NCBI GenBank assembly: GCA_029718625.1
Contig: JAINUF010000029.1
Coordinates: 125,001-189,000, forward strand
Length of the DNA: 64,000 bases
Direction of reading: 5' to 3'
Origin: Synaphobranchus kaupii
Lineage: Eukaryota > Chordata > Actinopteri > Anguilliformes > Synaphobranchidae
Below are positions 20,133-34,988 of the stretch, one piece after another (position 1 is the stretch's first letter; each line of letters opens with the position of its first letter). Both the position numbers and the translations under genes were made by a program. The notes under the pieces are model-generated. The model saw only the letters and a program-made list of their open reading frames with translations. It had not been told where the DNA came from and made no database searches.

Positions 20133-21175
20133 AGACTCCAGGCGAAGGACAACGGCGCCCTATTCTGTGAAAATACCCAGCTAAGAAGTGTGGAGTTAAA
20201 ATGCGTAAACGGAAACAGACGCAGGGATGTATGTGTGCCCCTCTTAAATAATTAATCTCAGGGACTAAATTAATACTTCCCGGTTATTAGAATGTTAGAA
20301 TAATTGCTCGGAACAAGAAACTGGAACAGGAGGCTAGTAAACTTTAAAAGGAATCGAACTCTTCCGAGTTTTTCATCCAAGACAGTTCATGATAATCACT
20401 GCCTTTAGCGTCGGTCTCTAAAGAATGAATGCTAACTTTAGTGGCTGTATTACAAAGGTGTATTCACATTACCATGACCACTTGCCGCAGCTCGTAAAGA
20501 TTTAGAGTGGTTTGCTACACCCAGTAAAGATACTTCTGGTGCTGATGAAATATATTAGAAGTGGGCTATTGTACCCTATAGCCTATAATATTTTAGGACT
20601 TTTAAGGTTATGTGACGCATTAAAATCATAAGAAAGATGGAGTGTGCTGTTTGCAAATATAAAATTATTTAAAATACTGACACAATTCATATCCGCTGGG
20701 AACAGAATTGAATCTTTAATGCAACACAACATCCTAAGAAGGCCAAATAGGTGATATTATTAAAAAATGAGAAAACTCAGGGACAAGTTCCTTGAACAAA
20801 TGTAGGAAATACGGGAAGCATTGCTTGGTAATAGCGCTCGTTTACTCTCTCAGTGCAAGTAAATCATAAAGAGAAAGGAGCGACCTTTGAACTACAGCAG
20901 TTCAGTGCTAATGGGTGTGTTTAACGCCTTTCAACCCACTTTTTAGGACAATGCTGAGACTGATTTTGAGTGATGAGCATTTATCTGGTTGAAAAATCAA
21001 ATATTTGCAAATTGTAATGTAAAGGTGGCTCCTTCCTCATTTCTTTAAGGGCCTGAACAACATACCAAGCTATAAAAGGCCATATTATGAACGGGTTTGT
21101 CAGAAAGCTGTATAGCCAGTTGTACTGGACGAGTGTCAACCAAGCAACAGAACTGATAACAAGCCGCCAAGTTTC
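20133..21175 (+). other. Gene B intron 1 segment conserved in gene C
   Basis: 20395-20600 (CTGCCTTTAGCGTCGGTCTC on) aligns with 53935-54115 in gene C intron 1. 20595-20725 (TTAAGGTTATGTGACGC on) aligns with the last 85 bases of the window. This shows that B and C are tandem duplicates and that C is split by later insertions between 54.1 and 63.9 kb. No exon was found in it. Confidence 0.7.
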
Positions 21176-21189
21176 AGCTTCTCATTTAA

Positions 21190-22139
21190 TTTACTGCACC
21201 TGTATACCAGCTAACCTCAGATTAGCTCATAGACTCTGTAGTGAGATTTACTGTACCTGTATACCAGCTAACCTCAGATTAGCTCATAAATAGACTCTGT
21301 AGTGAGATCTACTGTACCTGTATACCAGCTAACCTCAGATTAGCTCATAAATAGACTCTGTCGTGAGATTTACTGTACCTGTATACCAGCTAACCTCAGA
21401 TTAGCTCATTAATAGACTCTGTAGTGAGATTTACTGTACCTGTATACAAGCTAACCTCAGATTAGCTCATAAATAGACTATGTAGTGAGATTTACTGTAC
21501 CTGTATACCAGCTAACCTCAGATTACCTCATAAATAGACTCTGTAGTGAGATTTACTGTACCTGTATACCAGCTAACCTCAGATTAGCTCATAAATAGAC
21601 TCTGTAGTGAGATTTACTGTACCTGTATACCAGCTAACCTCAGATTAGTTTATAAATAGACTCTGTAGTGAGATTTACTGCACCTGTATACCAGCTAACC
21701 TCTGATTAGCTCATAAATAGACTCTGTAGTGAGATTTACTGTACCTGTATACCAGCTAACCTCAGATTAGCTCACAAATAGACTCTGTAGTGAGATTTAC
21801 TGTACCTGTATACCAGCTAACCTCAGATTACCTCATAAATAGACTCTGTAGTGAGATTTACTGTACCTGTATACCAGCTAACCTCAGATTAGCTCATAAA
21901 TAGACTCTGTAGTGAGATTTACTGTACCTGTATACCAGCTAACCTCAGATTAGCTCACAAATAGACTCTGTAGTGAGATTTACTGTACCTGTATACCAGC
22001 TAACCTCAGATTAGCTCACAAATAGACTCTGTAGTGAGATTTACTGTACCTGTATACCAGCTAACCTCAGATTAGCTCACAAATAGACTCTGTAGTGAGA
22101 TTTGCTGTACCTGTATACCAGCTAACCTCAGATAATAAA
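21190..22139. repeat. 61-bp minisatellite just upstream of the V exon
   Basis: About 16 units of 61 bp (TGTACCTGTATACCAGCTAA, CCTCAGATTAGCTCATAAAT, AGACTCTGTAGTGAGATTTA, C). The array ends about 90 bases before the acceptor of the V-like Ig exon. Units differ at a few positions only. Confidence 0.95.
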
Positions 22140-22229
22140 TAGACTCCATAATGAGTGAACACTTTTTTCTAATGGCTTTTAAAAAACAAAAGAACATGAT
22201 TTGTATGAATATACTTCACGTTCATACAG

Positions 22230-22520
22230 GTGATTTTACGTCTGAAATCGTTGTCCAGTCTAATGGGAACTTCACGCTACGGCCAAATGTTAAGGGTCTC
22301 CTGGAGGACATTCTGTGGAAGTGGAATGATCATAAAGTGGTTGAATTTGACCGGAAGCAGGTGCGTGACTACGGGACGTTTAAAGGACGGACAATCCTGG
22401 ATGTCACAACGGGAGCCCTGACCCTCACACATCTCAGAGAGTCAGACAGTGGGGAGTACATGGGTGAGCTGCAGATCATGGGAGAGCTGCTGTACCATCC
22501 TCAGATGGTCAAAGTGTTTG
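22230..22520 (+). CDS. Gene B exon 2: V-like Ig domain without canonical cysteines
   Basis: The exon has 291 bases (97 codons), acceptor TTCATACAG, donor GGTGAGTTT, phase 1 at both ends. It carries FTLRPNVKGLLEDILWKW, FDRKQV, FKGRTILDVTTGALTLTHLR and DSGEYMGELQIMGE. W and the D-x-G-x-Y core of a V-set fold are present. The B-strand and F-strand cysteines are replaced (FTL, YMG), as in the membrane-distal domains of CD2, CD48, CD58 and CD244. In that family this domain binds partner family members through its flat face. One N-glycosylation sequon (NFT) is visible. I call it CD2/SLAM-family-like and do not assign an orthologue. Confidence 0.85.
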
Positions 22521-22534
22521 GTGAGTTTGCTTCT

Positions 22535-23375
22535 CCAGAATAACCCAACCCTAGCTTCTACTGAATGACCCAACCTCAGCTTCTACAGAATAACCCAACC
22601 CTAGCTTCTACTGAATGACTCAACCACAGATTATACAGAATAACAGAACCTCAGTTTCTACAGAATAACCCAACCCTAGCTTTTACAGAATGACCCAACC
22701 CCAGCTTCTACAGAATGACCCAACCCCAGCTTCTACAGAATGACCCAACTCCAGCTTCTACAGAATGACCCAAACCCAGCTTCTACAGAATGACCCAACC
22801 CTAGCTTCTACAGAATGATCCAACCCTAGCTTCTACAGAATGACCCAACCCTAGCTTCTACAGAATGACCCAACCATAGCTGTGACAGAATGACCCAACC
22901 CTAGCTTCTACAGAATGACCCAACCACAGCTTCTACAGAATGACCCAATCCCAGCTTCTACAGAATGACCCAACCCCAGCTTCTACAGAATGACCCAACC
23001 CCAGCTTCTACAGAATGACCAAACCTCACCTTCTATAGAATGGCCCAAACCCAGCTTATACAGAATGACCCAACCCCAGCTTCTACAGAATGACCCAACC
23101 CCAGCTTCTACAGAATGACCCAACCCTAGCTTCTACTGAATGACCCAACCCTAGCTTCTACAGAATGACCCAACCCTAGCTTCTACAGAATGACCTAACC
23201 ATAGCTGTGACAGAATAAACCAACCCTAGCTTCTACAGAATGACCCAACCCCAGCTTCTACAGAATGACCCAACCCCAGCTTCTACAGAATGACCCAACC
23301 CCAGCATCTACAAAATGACCCAACCCTAGCTTCTACAGAATAACCCAACCCCAGCTTATACAGAATGACCCAACT
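22535..23375. repeat. 25-bp minisatellite starting 15 bases after the V-exon donor
   Basis: About 33 units of 25 bp (CAGAATGACCCAACCCCAGC, TTCTA). Each unit contains CCCAGCTTCTACAG|A, which resembles a weak 3' splice site with a short pyrimidine stretch. The unit probably arose from sequence directly after the donor (CTTCTCCAGAATAACCCAAC). Confidence 0.95.
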
Positions 23376-23736
23376 TCAGTTCATTCTGGGCTTTCATCAC
23401 AGATGTAGCCATATTTCCTGAAAATATACATTTGCTAGTGAAATATTTAAACCATTTTTGTGGGGCATTCAAAATGGTTTTGTTAAAGCAGGTAGAAACA
23501 TGCAATTTTACATTATTTTCATAAGTGGTTCAAGAGTTAGTCAGTAAACACAATATTATGGGTGTGAGTACTGCCAAGAGACACTATGATTAGTTTCACA
23601 GAGTTGTCACCCTGAAGTGTTTCTGTAAAAAAACGGATTTATAAATTGATCATAAGTATGGGCCAAGTATGTTAATCCATGTAAGACACCAATGCTAAAG
23701 TAAACTCAGGCTAACAAGCCTTTGTTCCTCATGTAG
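23376..23736 (+). other. Unique intron 2 sequence
   Basis: About 360 bases of AT-rich sequence without repeats, ending at the C2-exon acceptor (TTCCTCATGTAG). No gene or element recognised. Confidence 0.6.
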
Positions 23737-23982
23737 ATCCTGTAAATAAACCAAAAGTCACCTGCCAAGAGAACAGCACTTCAGTGACCCTGCTGTGCTC
23801 TGGGGACAACAGACCAACCACTCAGTACAGCTGGGAGGGGCCTGATATAGCGCCCCAGACAGGGTCCCAGCTGAAGATGGAGGCAGCAGAGAGTTCTGAT
23901 TCAGTTTATACCTGTGTGCTAAAGAACCCTGTGAGTGAGAACAGAACTGACTTTCCTGTAAAGAGCTGCTTCCCTGAACCAG
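23737..23982 (+). CDS. Gene B exon 3: C2-like Ig domain
   Basis: The exon has 246 bases (82 codons), acceptor CATGTAG, donor AGGTAAGAAC, phase 1 at both ends. It encodes DPVNKPKVTCQENSTS, VTLLCSGDN, YSWEGPDI, SDSVYTCVLKNPVSENRTD and PVKSCFPEP. The four cysteines (VTCQ, LLCSG, YTCVL, KSCF) fit the two disulfides of the membrane-proximal C2 domain in CD2-family proteins. Two N-glycosylation sequons (NST, NRT) are present. It should sit between the V-like domain and the membrane helix. The next coding exon is 15 kb away at 39270. Confidence 0.85.
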
Positions 23983-23992
23983 GTAAGAACCA

Positions 23993-24082
23993 CACACCTG
24001 CTGTAGGGACTGAGCACTATTACAGCATTACACAAACACACACACACACACACCTGCTGTAGGGACTGAGCACTATTACAGC

Positions 24083-24125
<43 letters not shown>

Positions 24126-24152
24126 GCTGTAGGGACTGAGCACTATTACAGC

Positions 24153-24183
<31 letters not shown>

Positions 24184-24368
24184 CTGCTGTATGGACTGAG
24201 CACTATTACTGCATTACACGCACACACCTGCTGTAGGTACTGAGCATGATTACAGCATTACACACACTCACACACACACACACACACCTGCTGTAGGGAC
24301 TGAGCACGATTACAGCATTACACACACACACACACACACCTGCTGTAGGGACTGAGCACGATTACAGC

Positions 24369-24409
<41 letters not shown>

Positions 24410-24436
24410 GCTGTAGGGACTGAGCACTATTACAGC

Positions 24437-24467
<31 letters not shown>

Positions 24468-24608
24468 CTGCTGTAGGGACTGAGCACTATTACAGCATTA
24501 AACACACACACACACACACACACCTGGTGTAGGGACTGAGCACGATTACAGCATTACACACACACACACACACACACACCTGCTGTAGGGAGTGAGCACT
24601 ATTACAGC

Positions 24609-24665
<57 letters not shown>

Positions 24666-24692
24666 GCTGTAGGGACTGAGCACGATTACAGC

Positions 24693-24729
<37 letters not shown>

Positions 24730-24932
24730 GCTGTAGGGACTGAGCACGATTACAGCATTACACACACACACACACACACCTGCTGTAGGGACTGAGCACG
24801 ATTACAGCATTACACACACACACACACACACACACACCTGCTGTAGGGACGGAACACTATTACAGCATTACAAAAACACACACACACCTGCTGTAGGGAC
24901 TGAGCATGATTACAGCATTACACACACACAGG

Positions 24933-24963
<31 letters not shown>

Positions 24964-24990
24964 GCTGTAGGGACTGAGCATGATTACAGC

Positions 24991-25029
<39 letters not shown>

Positions 25030-25056
25030 GCTGTAGGGACTGAGCACTATTACAGC

Positions 25057-25097
<41 letters not shown>

Positions 25098-25124
25098 GCT
25101 GTAGGGACTGAGCACGATTACAGC

Positions 25125-25166
<42 letters not shown>

Positions 25167-25251
25167 CACCTGCTGTAGGGACTGAGCACGATTACATTAA
25201 ACACACACACACACACACACACCTGCTGTAGGGACTGAGCACGATTACAGC

Positions 25252-25286
<35 letters not shown>

Positions 25287-25425
25287 GCTGTAGGGACGGA
25301 ACACTATTACAGCATTACAAAAACACACACACACCTGCTGTAGGGACTGAGCATGATTACAGCATTACACACACACAGACACTCACACACACACACCTGC
25401 TGTAGGGACTGAGCACTATTACAGC

Positions 25426-25456
<31 letters not shown>

Positions 25457-25703
25457 CTGCTGTAGGGACTGAGCATGATTACAGCATTACACACACACAC
25501 ACACACACCTGCTGTAGGGACTGAGCACGATTACAGCATTATACACACACACACACACACACCTGCTGTAGGGACGGAACACTATTACAGCATTACAAAA
25601 ACACACACACACCTGCTGTAGGGACTGAGCATGATTACAGCATTACACACACACAGACACACACACACACACACCTGCTGTAGGGACTGAGCACTATTAC
25701 AGC

Positions 25704-25734
<31 letters not shown>

Positions 25735-25763
25735 CTGCTGTAGGGACTGAGCATGATTACAGC

Positions 25764-25802
<39 letters not shown>

Positions 25803-25939
25803 GCTGTAGGGACTGAGCACGATTACAGCATTATACACACACACACACACACACACACACCTGCTGTAGGGACGGAACACTATTACAGCATTACAAAAAC
25901 ACACACACACCTGCTGTAGGGACTGAGCATGATTACAGC

Positions 25940-25976
<37 letters not shown>

Positions 25977-26123
25977 ACACACCTGCTGTAGGGACTGAGC
26001 ACGATTACAGCATTAGACACACACACACACACACACACCTGCTGTAGGGACTGAGCATGATTACAGCATTACACACACACACACACACACACACCTGCTG
26101 TAGGGACTGAGCACGATTACAAC

Positions 26124-26154
<31 letters not shown>

Positions 26155-26187
26155 CTGCTGTAGGGACTGAGCATGATTACAGCATTA

Positions 26188-26218
<31 letters not shown>

Positions 26219-26367
26219 CTGCTGTAGGGACTGAGCACTATTACAGCATTACACACTCACACACACACACACACATACACACCTGCTGTAGGGACTGAGC
26301 ACTATTACAGCATTACACACACACACACACACACACACCTGCTGTAGGGACTGAGCATGATTACAGC

Positions 26368-26414
<47 letters not shown>

Positions 26415-26441
26415 GCTGTAGGGACTGAGCACGATTACAGC

Positions 26442-26472
<31 letters not shown>

Positions 26473-26501
26473 CTGCTGTAGGGACTGAGCACGATTACAG
26501 C

Positions 26502-26537
<36 letters not shown>

Positions 26538-26633
26538 GGCTGTAGGGACTGAGCATGATTACAGCATTACACACACACAGACACACACACACACACACAC
26601 ACACCTGCTGTAGGGACTGAGCACGATTACAGC

Positions 26634-26664
<31 letters not shown>

Positions 26665-26929
26665 CTGCTGTAGGGACTGAGCACTATTACAGCATTACAC
26701 ACACACACACACACACACACACCTGCTGTAGGGACTGAGCATGATTACAGCATTACACACACACAGACACACACACACACACACACACCTGCTGTAGGGA
26801 CTGAGCACGATTACAGCATTACACACACACACACACACACACCTGCTGTAGGGACTGAGCACTATTACAGCATTACACACACAGACACACACACACACAC
26901 CTGCTGTAGGGACTGAGCACGATTACAGC

Positions 26930-26972
<43 letters not shown>

Positions 26973-26999
26973 GCTGTAGGGACTGAGCACTATTACAGC

Positions 27000-27034
<35 letters not shown>

Positions 27035-27061
27035 GCTGTAGGGACTGAGCATGATTACAGC

Positions 27062-27110
<49 letters not shown>

Positions 27111-27137
27111 GCTGTAGGGACTGAGCACGATTACAGC

Positions 27138-27186
<49 letters not shown>

Positions 27187-27483
27187 GCTGTAGGGACTGA
27201 GCACGATTACAGCATTACACACACACACACACACCTGCTGTAGGGACTGAGCATGATTACAGCATTACACACACACACACACACACACACCTGCTGTAGG
27301 GACTGAGCACGATTACAGCATTACACACACACACACACACACACCTGCTGTAGGGACTGAGCACTATTACAGCATTACACACACACACACACACACACAC
27401 CTGCTGTAGGGACTGAGCATGATTACAGCATTACACACACACACACACACACACCTGCTGTAGGGACTGAGCACGATTACAGC

Positions 27484-27530
<47 letters not shown>

Positions 27531-27557
27531 GCTGTAGGGACTGAGCACTATTACAGC

Positions 27558-27596
<39 letters not shown>

Positions 27597-27735
27597 GCTG
27601 TAGGGACTGAGCACGATTACAGCATTACACACACACACACACACACCTGCTGTAGGGACTGAGCACTATTACAGCATTAAACACACACACACACACACAC
27701 ACACACCAGCTGTAGGGACTGAGCATGATTACAGC

Positions 27736-27778
<43 letters not shown>

Positions 27779-27859
27779 GCTGTAGGCACTGAGCATGATT
27801 ACAGCATTACACACACACACACACACACACCTGCTGTAGGGACTGAGCACGATTACAGC

Positions 27860-27902
<43 letters not shown>

Positions 27903-27989
27903 GCTGTAGGGACGGAACACTATTACAGCATTACAAAAACACACACACACACACACACACCTGCTGTAGGGACTGAGCACGATTACAGC

Positions 27990-28020
<31 letters not shown>

Positions 28021-28163
28021 CTGCTGTAGGGACTGAGCACTATTACAGCATTACACACACACACACAAACACACACACCTGCTGTAGGGACTGAGCACGA
28101 TTACAGCATTACACACACACACACACACACACACCTGCTGTAGGGACTGAGCACTATTACAGC

Positions 28164-28212
<49 letters not shown>

Positions 28213-28477
28213 GCTGTAGGGACTGAGCATGATTACAGCATTACACACACACAGACACACACACACACACACACCTGCTGTAGGGACTGAGCACGATTAC
28301 AGCATTACACACACACACACACACACACACACCTGCTGTAGGGACTGAGCACGATTACAGCATTACACACACACACACACACACACACACCTGCTGTAGG
28401 GACTGAGCACTATTACAGCATTACACACACACACACAAACACACACACCTGCTGTAGGGACTGAGCACGATTACAGC

Positions 28478-28512
<35 letters not shown>

Positions 28513-28539
28513 GCTGTAGGGACTGAGCACTATTACAGC

Positions 28540-28578
<39 letters not shown>

Positions 28579-28669
28579 GCTGTAGGGACTGAGCATGATT
28601 ACAGCATTACACACACACAGACACACACACACACACACACCTGCTGTAGGGACTGAGCACGATTACAGC

Positions 28670-28700
<31 letters not shown>

Positions 28701-28781
28701 CTGCTGTAGGGACTGAGCACGATTACAGCATTACACACACACACACACACACCTGCTGTAGGGACTGAGCACTATAACAGC

Positions 28782-28816
<35 letters not shown>

Positions 28817-28895
28817 GCTGTAGGGACTGAGCACGATTACAGCATTACACACACACACACACACACCTGCTGTAGGGACTGAGCACTATTACAGC

Positions 28896-28930
<35 letters not shown>

Positions 28931-28957
28931 GCTGTAGGGACTGAGCATGATTACAGC

Positions 28958-29004
<47 letters not shown>
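23993..29004. repeat. (CA)n-based minisatellite, block 1
   Basis: Roughly 80 units, each a 36-bp core (CCTGCTGTAGGGACTGAGCA, then C/T-variable ATTACAGCATTA) plus a (CA)n run of variable length. The block starts about 10 bases after the C2-exon donor. Variants CACTATT, CACGATT, CATGATT and a GACGGAACACTATT type with CAAAAACAC recur in ordered groups, showing that multi-unit blocks were duplicated. Minus-strand frames rich in VCVCV are by-products. Confidence 0.95.
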
Positions 29005-29006
<2 letters not shown>

Positions 29007-29756
29007 CAAAAAAACAACAATACCATATTAATAGAAATCAGGTTATGTCTTGCCTGCATGAAATTTGTTCTGTCCCGTTTCCACTTAATTTAAATGTTAT
29101 TCCTGTACTGATGTACCCCTGGGTTTACACACCTGTACTGACATTCCCCTGAGTTTACACACCTGTACTGACATTCCCCTGGGTTTACACACCTGTACTG
29201 ACATTCCCCTGGGTTTACACACCTGTACTGACATTCCCCTGGGTTTACACACCTGTACTGACATTCCTCTGGGTTTACACACCTGTCCTGTCTTGTCGGA
29301 GCAAAGGAAGTTTTGTCCCCTTACCGCAGGTATCCTGTGGGTCTTTTAAATCCCATGGGACTCCCACCCAAATATCTCCCTCTAGCTGCTATAATGGAGT
29401 CCTCAGTCAGGGCTGTTTAGGGCCGTCTGGGTCCTACTAGGGGTAAAATGTTCAGTTACCCTGTTTACCCCAGTCACTGAAACAGCTGGGGTACATTGAT
29501 TACTATTGACCCCTGACTGGGGTACATTGATTACTATTGCCCCCTGACTGGGGTACATTGATTACTATTGCCCCCTGACTGGGGTACATTGATTACTATT
29601 GCCCCCTGACTGGGGTACATTGATTACTATTGCCCCCTGACTGGGGTACATTGATTACTATTGCCCCCTGACTGGGGTACATTGATTACTATTGCCCCCT
29701 GACTGGGGTACATTGATTACTATTGCCCCCTGACTGGGGTACATTGATTACTATTG
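29005..29756. repeat. Spacer block 1: 30-bp plus 31-bp minisatellites
   Basis: Starts AACAAAAAAACAACAATACC. It then has unique sequence, six or seven units of the 30-bp repeat (29108-29290), and a unique 195-base part with GGGCCGTCTGGGTCCTACTA. About nine units of a 31-bp repeat follow (GGGTACATTGATTACTATTG, CCCCCTGACTG), and it ends by rejoining the (CA)n minisatellite. The whole arrangement is repeated at 34989 and 36786. Confidence 0.9.
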
Positions 29757-29874
29757 ACTGAGCACGATTACAGCATTACACACACACACACACACCTGCT
29801 GTAGGGACGGAACACTATTACAGCATTACAAAAACACACACACACCTGCTGTAGGGACTGAGCACTATTACAGC

Positions 29875-29905
<31 letters not shown>

Positions 29906-29934
29906 CTGCTGTAGGGACTGAGCATGATTACAGC

Positions 29935-29971
<37 letters not shown>

Positions 29972-30000
29972 GCTGTAGGGACTGAGCACGATTACAGCAT

Positions 30001-30039
<39 letters not shown>

Positions 30040-30356
30040 GCTGTAGGGACGGAACACTATTACAGCATTACAAAAACACACACACACCTGCTGTAGGGAC
30101 TGAGCATGATTACAGCATTACACACACACAGACACACACACACACACACACACTCACACACACACCTGCTGTAGGGACTGAGCACGATTACAGCATTAGA
30201 CACACACACACAAACACACCTGCTGTAGGGACTGAGCATGATTACAGCATTACACACACACACACACACACACCTGCTGTAGGGACTGAGCACGATTACA
30301 GCATTACACACACACACACACACACACCTGCTGTAGGGACTGAGCACTATTACAGC

Positions 30357-30393
<37 letters not shown>

Positions 30394-30486
30394 GCTGTAG
30401 GGACTGAGCACGATTACAGCATTACACACACACACTCACAGACACACACATACACACCTGCTGTAGGGACTGAGCACTATTACAGC

Positions 30487-30531
<45 letters not shown>

Positions 30532-30558
30532 GCTGTAGGGACTGAGCACTATTACAGC

Positions 30559-30601
<43 letters not shown>

Positions 30602-30632
30602 GCTGTAGGGAATGAGCATGATTACAGCATTA

Positions 30633-30663
<31 letters not shown>

Positions 30664-30692
30664 CTGCTGTAGGGACTGAGCACGATTACAGC

Positions 30693-30731
<39 letters not shown>

Positions 30732-30874
30732 GCTGTAGGGACTGAGCACGATTACAGCATTACACACACACACACACACACACACCTGCTGTAGGGACTG
30801 AGCATGATTACAGCATTACACACACACAGACACACACACACACACCTGCTGTAGGGACTGAGCACGATTACAGC

Positions 30875-30911
<37 letters not shown>

Positions 30912-31056
30912 GCTGTAGGGACTGAGCACTATTACAGCATTACACACACACACACACACACACCTGCTGTAGGGACTGAGCATGATTACAGCATTACACA
31001 CACACAGACACACACACACACACACACCTGCTGTAGGGACTGAGCACGATTACAGC

Positions 31057-31093
<37 letters not shown>

Positions 31094-31178
31094 GCTGTAG
31101 GGACTGAGCACGATTACAGCATTACACACACAGACACACACACACACACCTGCTGTAGGGACTGAGCACGATTACAGC

Positions 31179-31213
<35 letters not shown>

Positions 31214-31366
31214 GCTGTAGGGACTGAGCACTATTACAGCATTACACACACACACACACACACACACCTGCTGTAGGGACTGAGCATGATTACAGCATTA
31301 CACACACACAGACACACACACACACGCACACACACACCTGCTGTAGGGACTGAGCACGATTACAGC

Positions 31367-31415
<49 letters not shown>

Positions 31416-31548
31416 GCTGTAGGGACTGAGCACGATTACAGCATTACACACACACACACACACCTGCTGTAGGGACTGAGCATGATTACAGCATTACACA
31501 CACACACACACACACACACCTGCTGTAGGGACTGAGCACGATTACAGC

Positions 31549-31583
<35 letters not shown>

Positions 31584-31610
31584 GCTGTAGGGACTGAGCA
31601 CTATTACAGC

Positions 31611-31641
<31 letters not shown>

Positions 31642-31670
31642 CTGCTGTAGGGACTGAGCATGATTACAGC

Positions 31671-31707
<37 letters not shown>

Positions 31708-31734
31708 GCTGTAGGGACTGAGCACTATTACAGC

Positions 31735-31765
<31 letters not shown>

Positions 31766-31794
31766 CTGCTGTAGGGACTGAGCACAATTACAGC

Positions 31795-31833
<39 letters not shown>

Positions 31834-31970
31834 GCTGTAGGGACTGAGCACTATTACAGCATTACACACACACACACACACACCTGCTGTAGGGACTGAG
31901 CACGATTACAGCATTACACACACACACACACACACACACACCTGCTGTAGGGACTGAGCACTATTACAGC

Positions 31971-32008
<38 letters not shown>

Positions 32009-32036
32009 AGCTGTAGGGACTGAGCATGATTACAGC

Positions 32037-32067
<31 letters not shown>

Positions 32068-32210
32068 CTGCTGTAGGGACTGAGCATGATTACAGCATTA
32101 CACACACACACACACACACACACCTGCTGTAGGGACTGAGCACGATTACAGCATTACACACACACACACACACACACACACCAGCTGTAGGGACTGAGCA
32201 TGATTACAGC

Positions 32211-32245
<35 letters not shown>

Positions 32246-32330
32246 GCTGTAGGGACTGAGCATGATTACAGCATTACACACACACACACACACACACACA
32301 CCTGCTGTAGGGACTGAGCACGATTACAGC

Positions 32331-32378
<48 letters not shown>

Positions 32379-32406
32379 AGCTGTAGGGACTGAGCATGAT
32401 TACAGC

Positions 32407-32441
<35 letters not shown>

Positions 32442-32526
32442 GCTGTAGGGACTGAGCATGATTACAGCATTACACACACACACACACACACACACACCTG
32501 CTGTAGGGACTGAGCACTATTACAGC

Positions 32527-32567
<41 letters not shown>

Positions 32568-32648
32568 GCTGTAGGGACTGAGCATGATTACAGCATTACA
32601 CACACACACACACACACACCTGCTGTAGGGACTGAGCACTATTACAGC

Positions 32649-32679
<31 letters not shown>

Positions 32680-32710
32680 CTGCTGTAGGGACTGAGCACG
32701 ATTACAGCAT

Positions 32711-32752
<42 letters not shown>

Positions 32753-32784
32753 CACCTGCTGTAGGGACTGAGCACTATTACAGC

Positions 32785-32815
<31 letters not shown>

Positions 32816-32844
32816 CTGCTGTAGGGACTGAGCACGATTACAGC

Positions 32845-32893
<49 letters not shown>

Positions 32894-32920
32894 GCTGTAG
32901 GGACTGAGCACTATTACAGC

Positions 32921-32958
<38 letters not shown>

Positions 32959-33156
32959 AGCTGTAGGGACTGAGCATGATTACAGCATTACACACACACA
33001 CACACACACACACACCTGCTGTAGGGACTGAGCATGATTACAGCATTACACACACACACACACACACACCTGCTGTAGGGACTGAGCACTATTACAGCAT
33101 TACACACACACACACACACACACACACCAGCTGTAGGGACTGAGCATGATTACAGC

Positions 33157-33187
<31 letters not shown>

Positions 33188-33274
33188 CTGCTGTAGGGAC
33201 TGAGCATGATTACAGCATTACACACACACACACACACACACACACCTGCTGTAGGGACTGAGCACGATTACAGC

Positions 33275-33327
<53 letters not shown>

Positions 33328-33464
33328 GCTGTAGGGACTGAGCATGATTACAGCATTACACACACACACACACACACACCTGCTGTAGGGACTGAGCACT
33401 ATTACAGCATTACACACACACACACACACACACACCTGCTGTAGGGACTGAGCACGATTACAGC

Positions 33465-33507
<43 letters not shown>

Positions 33508-33534
33508 GCTGTAGGGACTGAGCACTATTACAGC

Positions 33535-33571
<37 letters not shown>

Positions 33572-33664
33572 GCTGTAGGGACTGAGCATGATTACAGCAT
33601 TACACACACACAGACACACACACACACACACACACCTGCTGTAGGGACTGAGCACGATTACAGC

Positions 33665-33701
<37 letters not shown>

Positions 33702-33728
33702 GCTGTAGGGACTGAGCACGATTACAGC

Positions 33729-33763
<35 letters not shown>

Positions 33764-33790
33764 GCTGTAGGGACTGAGCACTATAACAGC

Positions 33791-33829
<39 letters not shown>

Positions 33830-33964
33830 GCTGTAGGGACTGAGCACGATTACAGCATTACACACACACACACACACCTGCTGTAGGGACTGAGCACTAT
33901 TACAGCATTACACACACACACACACACACACACACCAGCTGTAGGGACTGAGCATGATTACAGC

Positions 33965-34007
<43 letters not shown>

Positions 34008-34090
34008 GCTGTAGGGACTGAGCATGATTACAGCATTACACACACACACACACACACACACCTGCTGTAGGGACTGAGCACTATTACAGC

Positions 34091-34124
<34 letters not shown>

Positions 34125-34152
34125 AGCTGTAGGGACTGAGCATGATTACAGC

Positions 34153-34187
<35 letters not shown>

Positions 34188-34272
34188 GCTGTAGGGACTG
34201 AGCATGATTACAGCATTACACACACACACACACACACACACACCTGCTGTAGGGACTGAGCACGATTACAGC

Positions 34273-34309
<37 letters not shown>

Positions 34310-34336
34310 GCTGTAGGGACTGAGCATGATTACAGC

Positions 34337-34373
<37 letters not shown>

Positions 34374-34400
34374 GCTGTAGGGACTGAGCACTATTACAGC

Positions 34401-34435
<35 letters not shown>

Positions 34436-34462
34436 GCTGTAGGGACTGAGCACGATTACAGC

Positions 34463-34501
<39 letters not shown>

Positions 34502-34528
34502 GCTGTAGGGACTGAGCACTATTACAGC

Positions 34529-34565
<37 letters not shown>

Positions 34566-34656
34566 GCTGTAGGGACTGAGCATGATTACAGCATTACACA
34601 CACACAGACACACACACACACACACACCTGCTGTAGGGACTGAGCACGATTACAGC

Positions 34657-34693
<37 letters not shown>

Positions 34694-34720
34694 GCTGTAG
34701 GGACTGAGCACGATTACAGC

Positions 34721-34757
<37 letters not shown>

Positions 34758-34784
34758 GCTGTAGGGACTGAGCACTATAACAGC

Positions 34785-34829
<45 letters not shown>

Positions 34830-34988
34830 GCTGTAGGGACTGAGCACGATTACAGCATTACACACACACACACACACCTGCTGTAGGGACTGAGCACTAT
34901 TACAGCATTACACACACACACACACACACCTGCTGTAGGGACTGAGCATGATTACAGCATTACACACACACACACACACACACACACA
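29757..34988. repeat. (CA)n-based minisatellite, block 2
   Basis: Same 36-bp core plus (CA)n as block 1, entered in mid-unit (ACTGAGCACGATTACAGC) directly from the 31-bp repeat. That junction marks an unequal exchange point. Rare core changes (CACCAGC for CACCTGC, ACTATAACAGC) recur at intervals and mark internal duplications. No exon candidate was seen. Confidence 0.95.
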
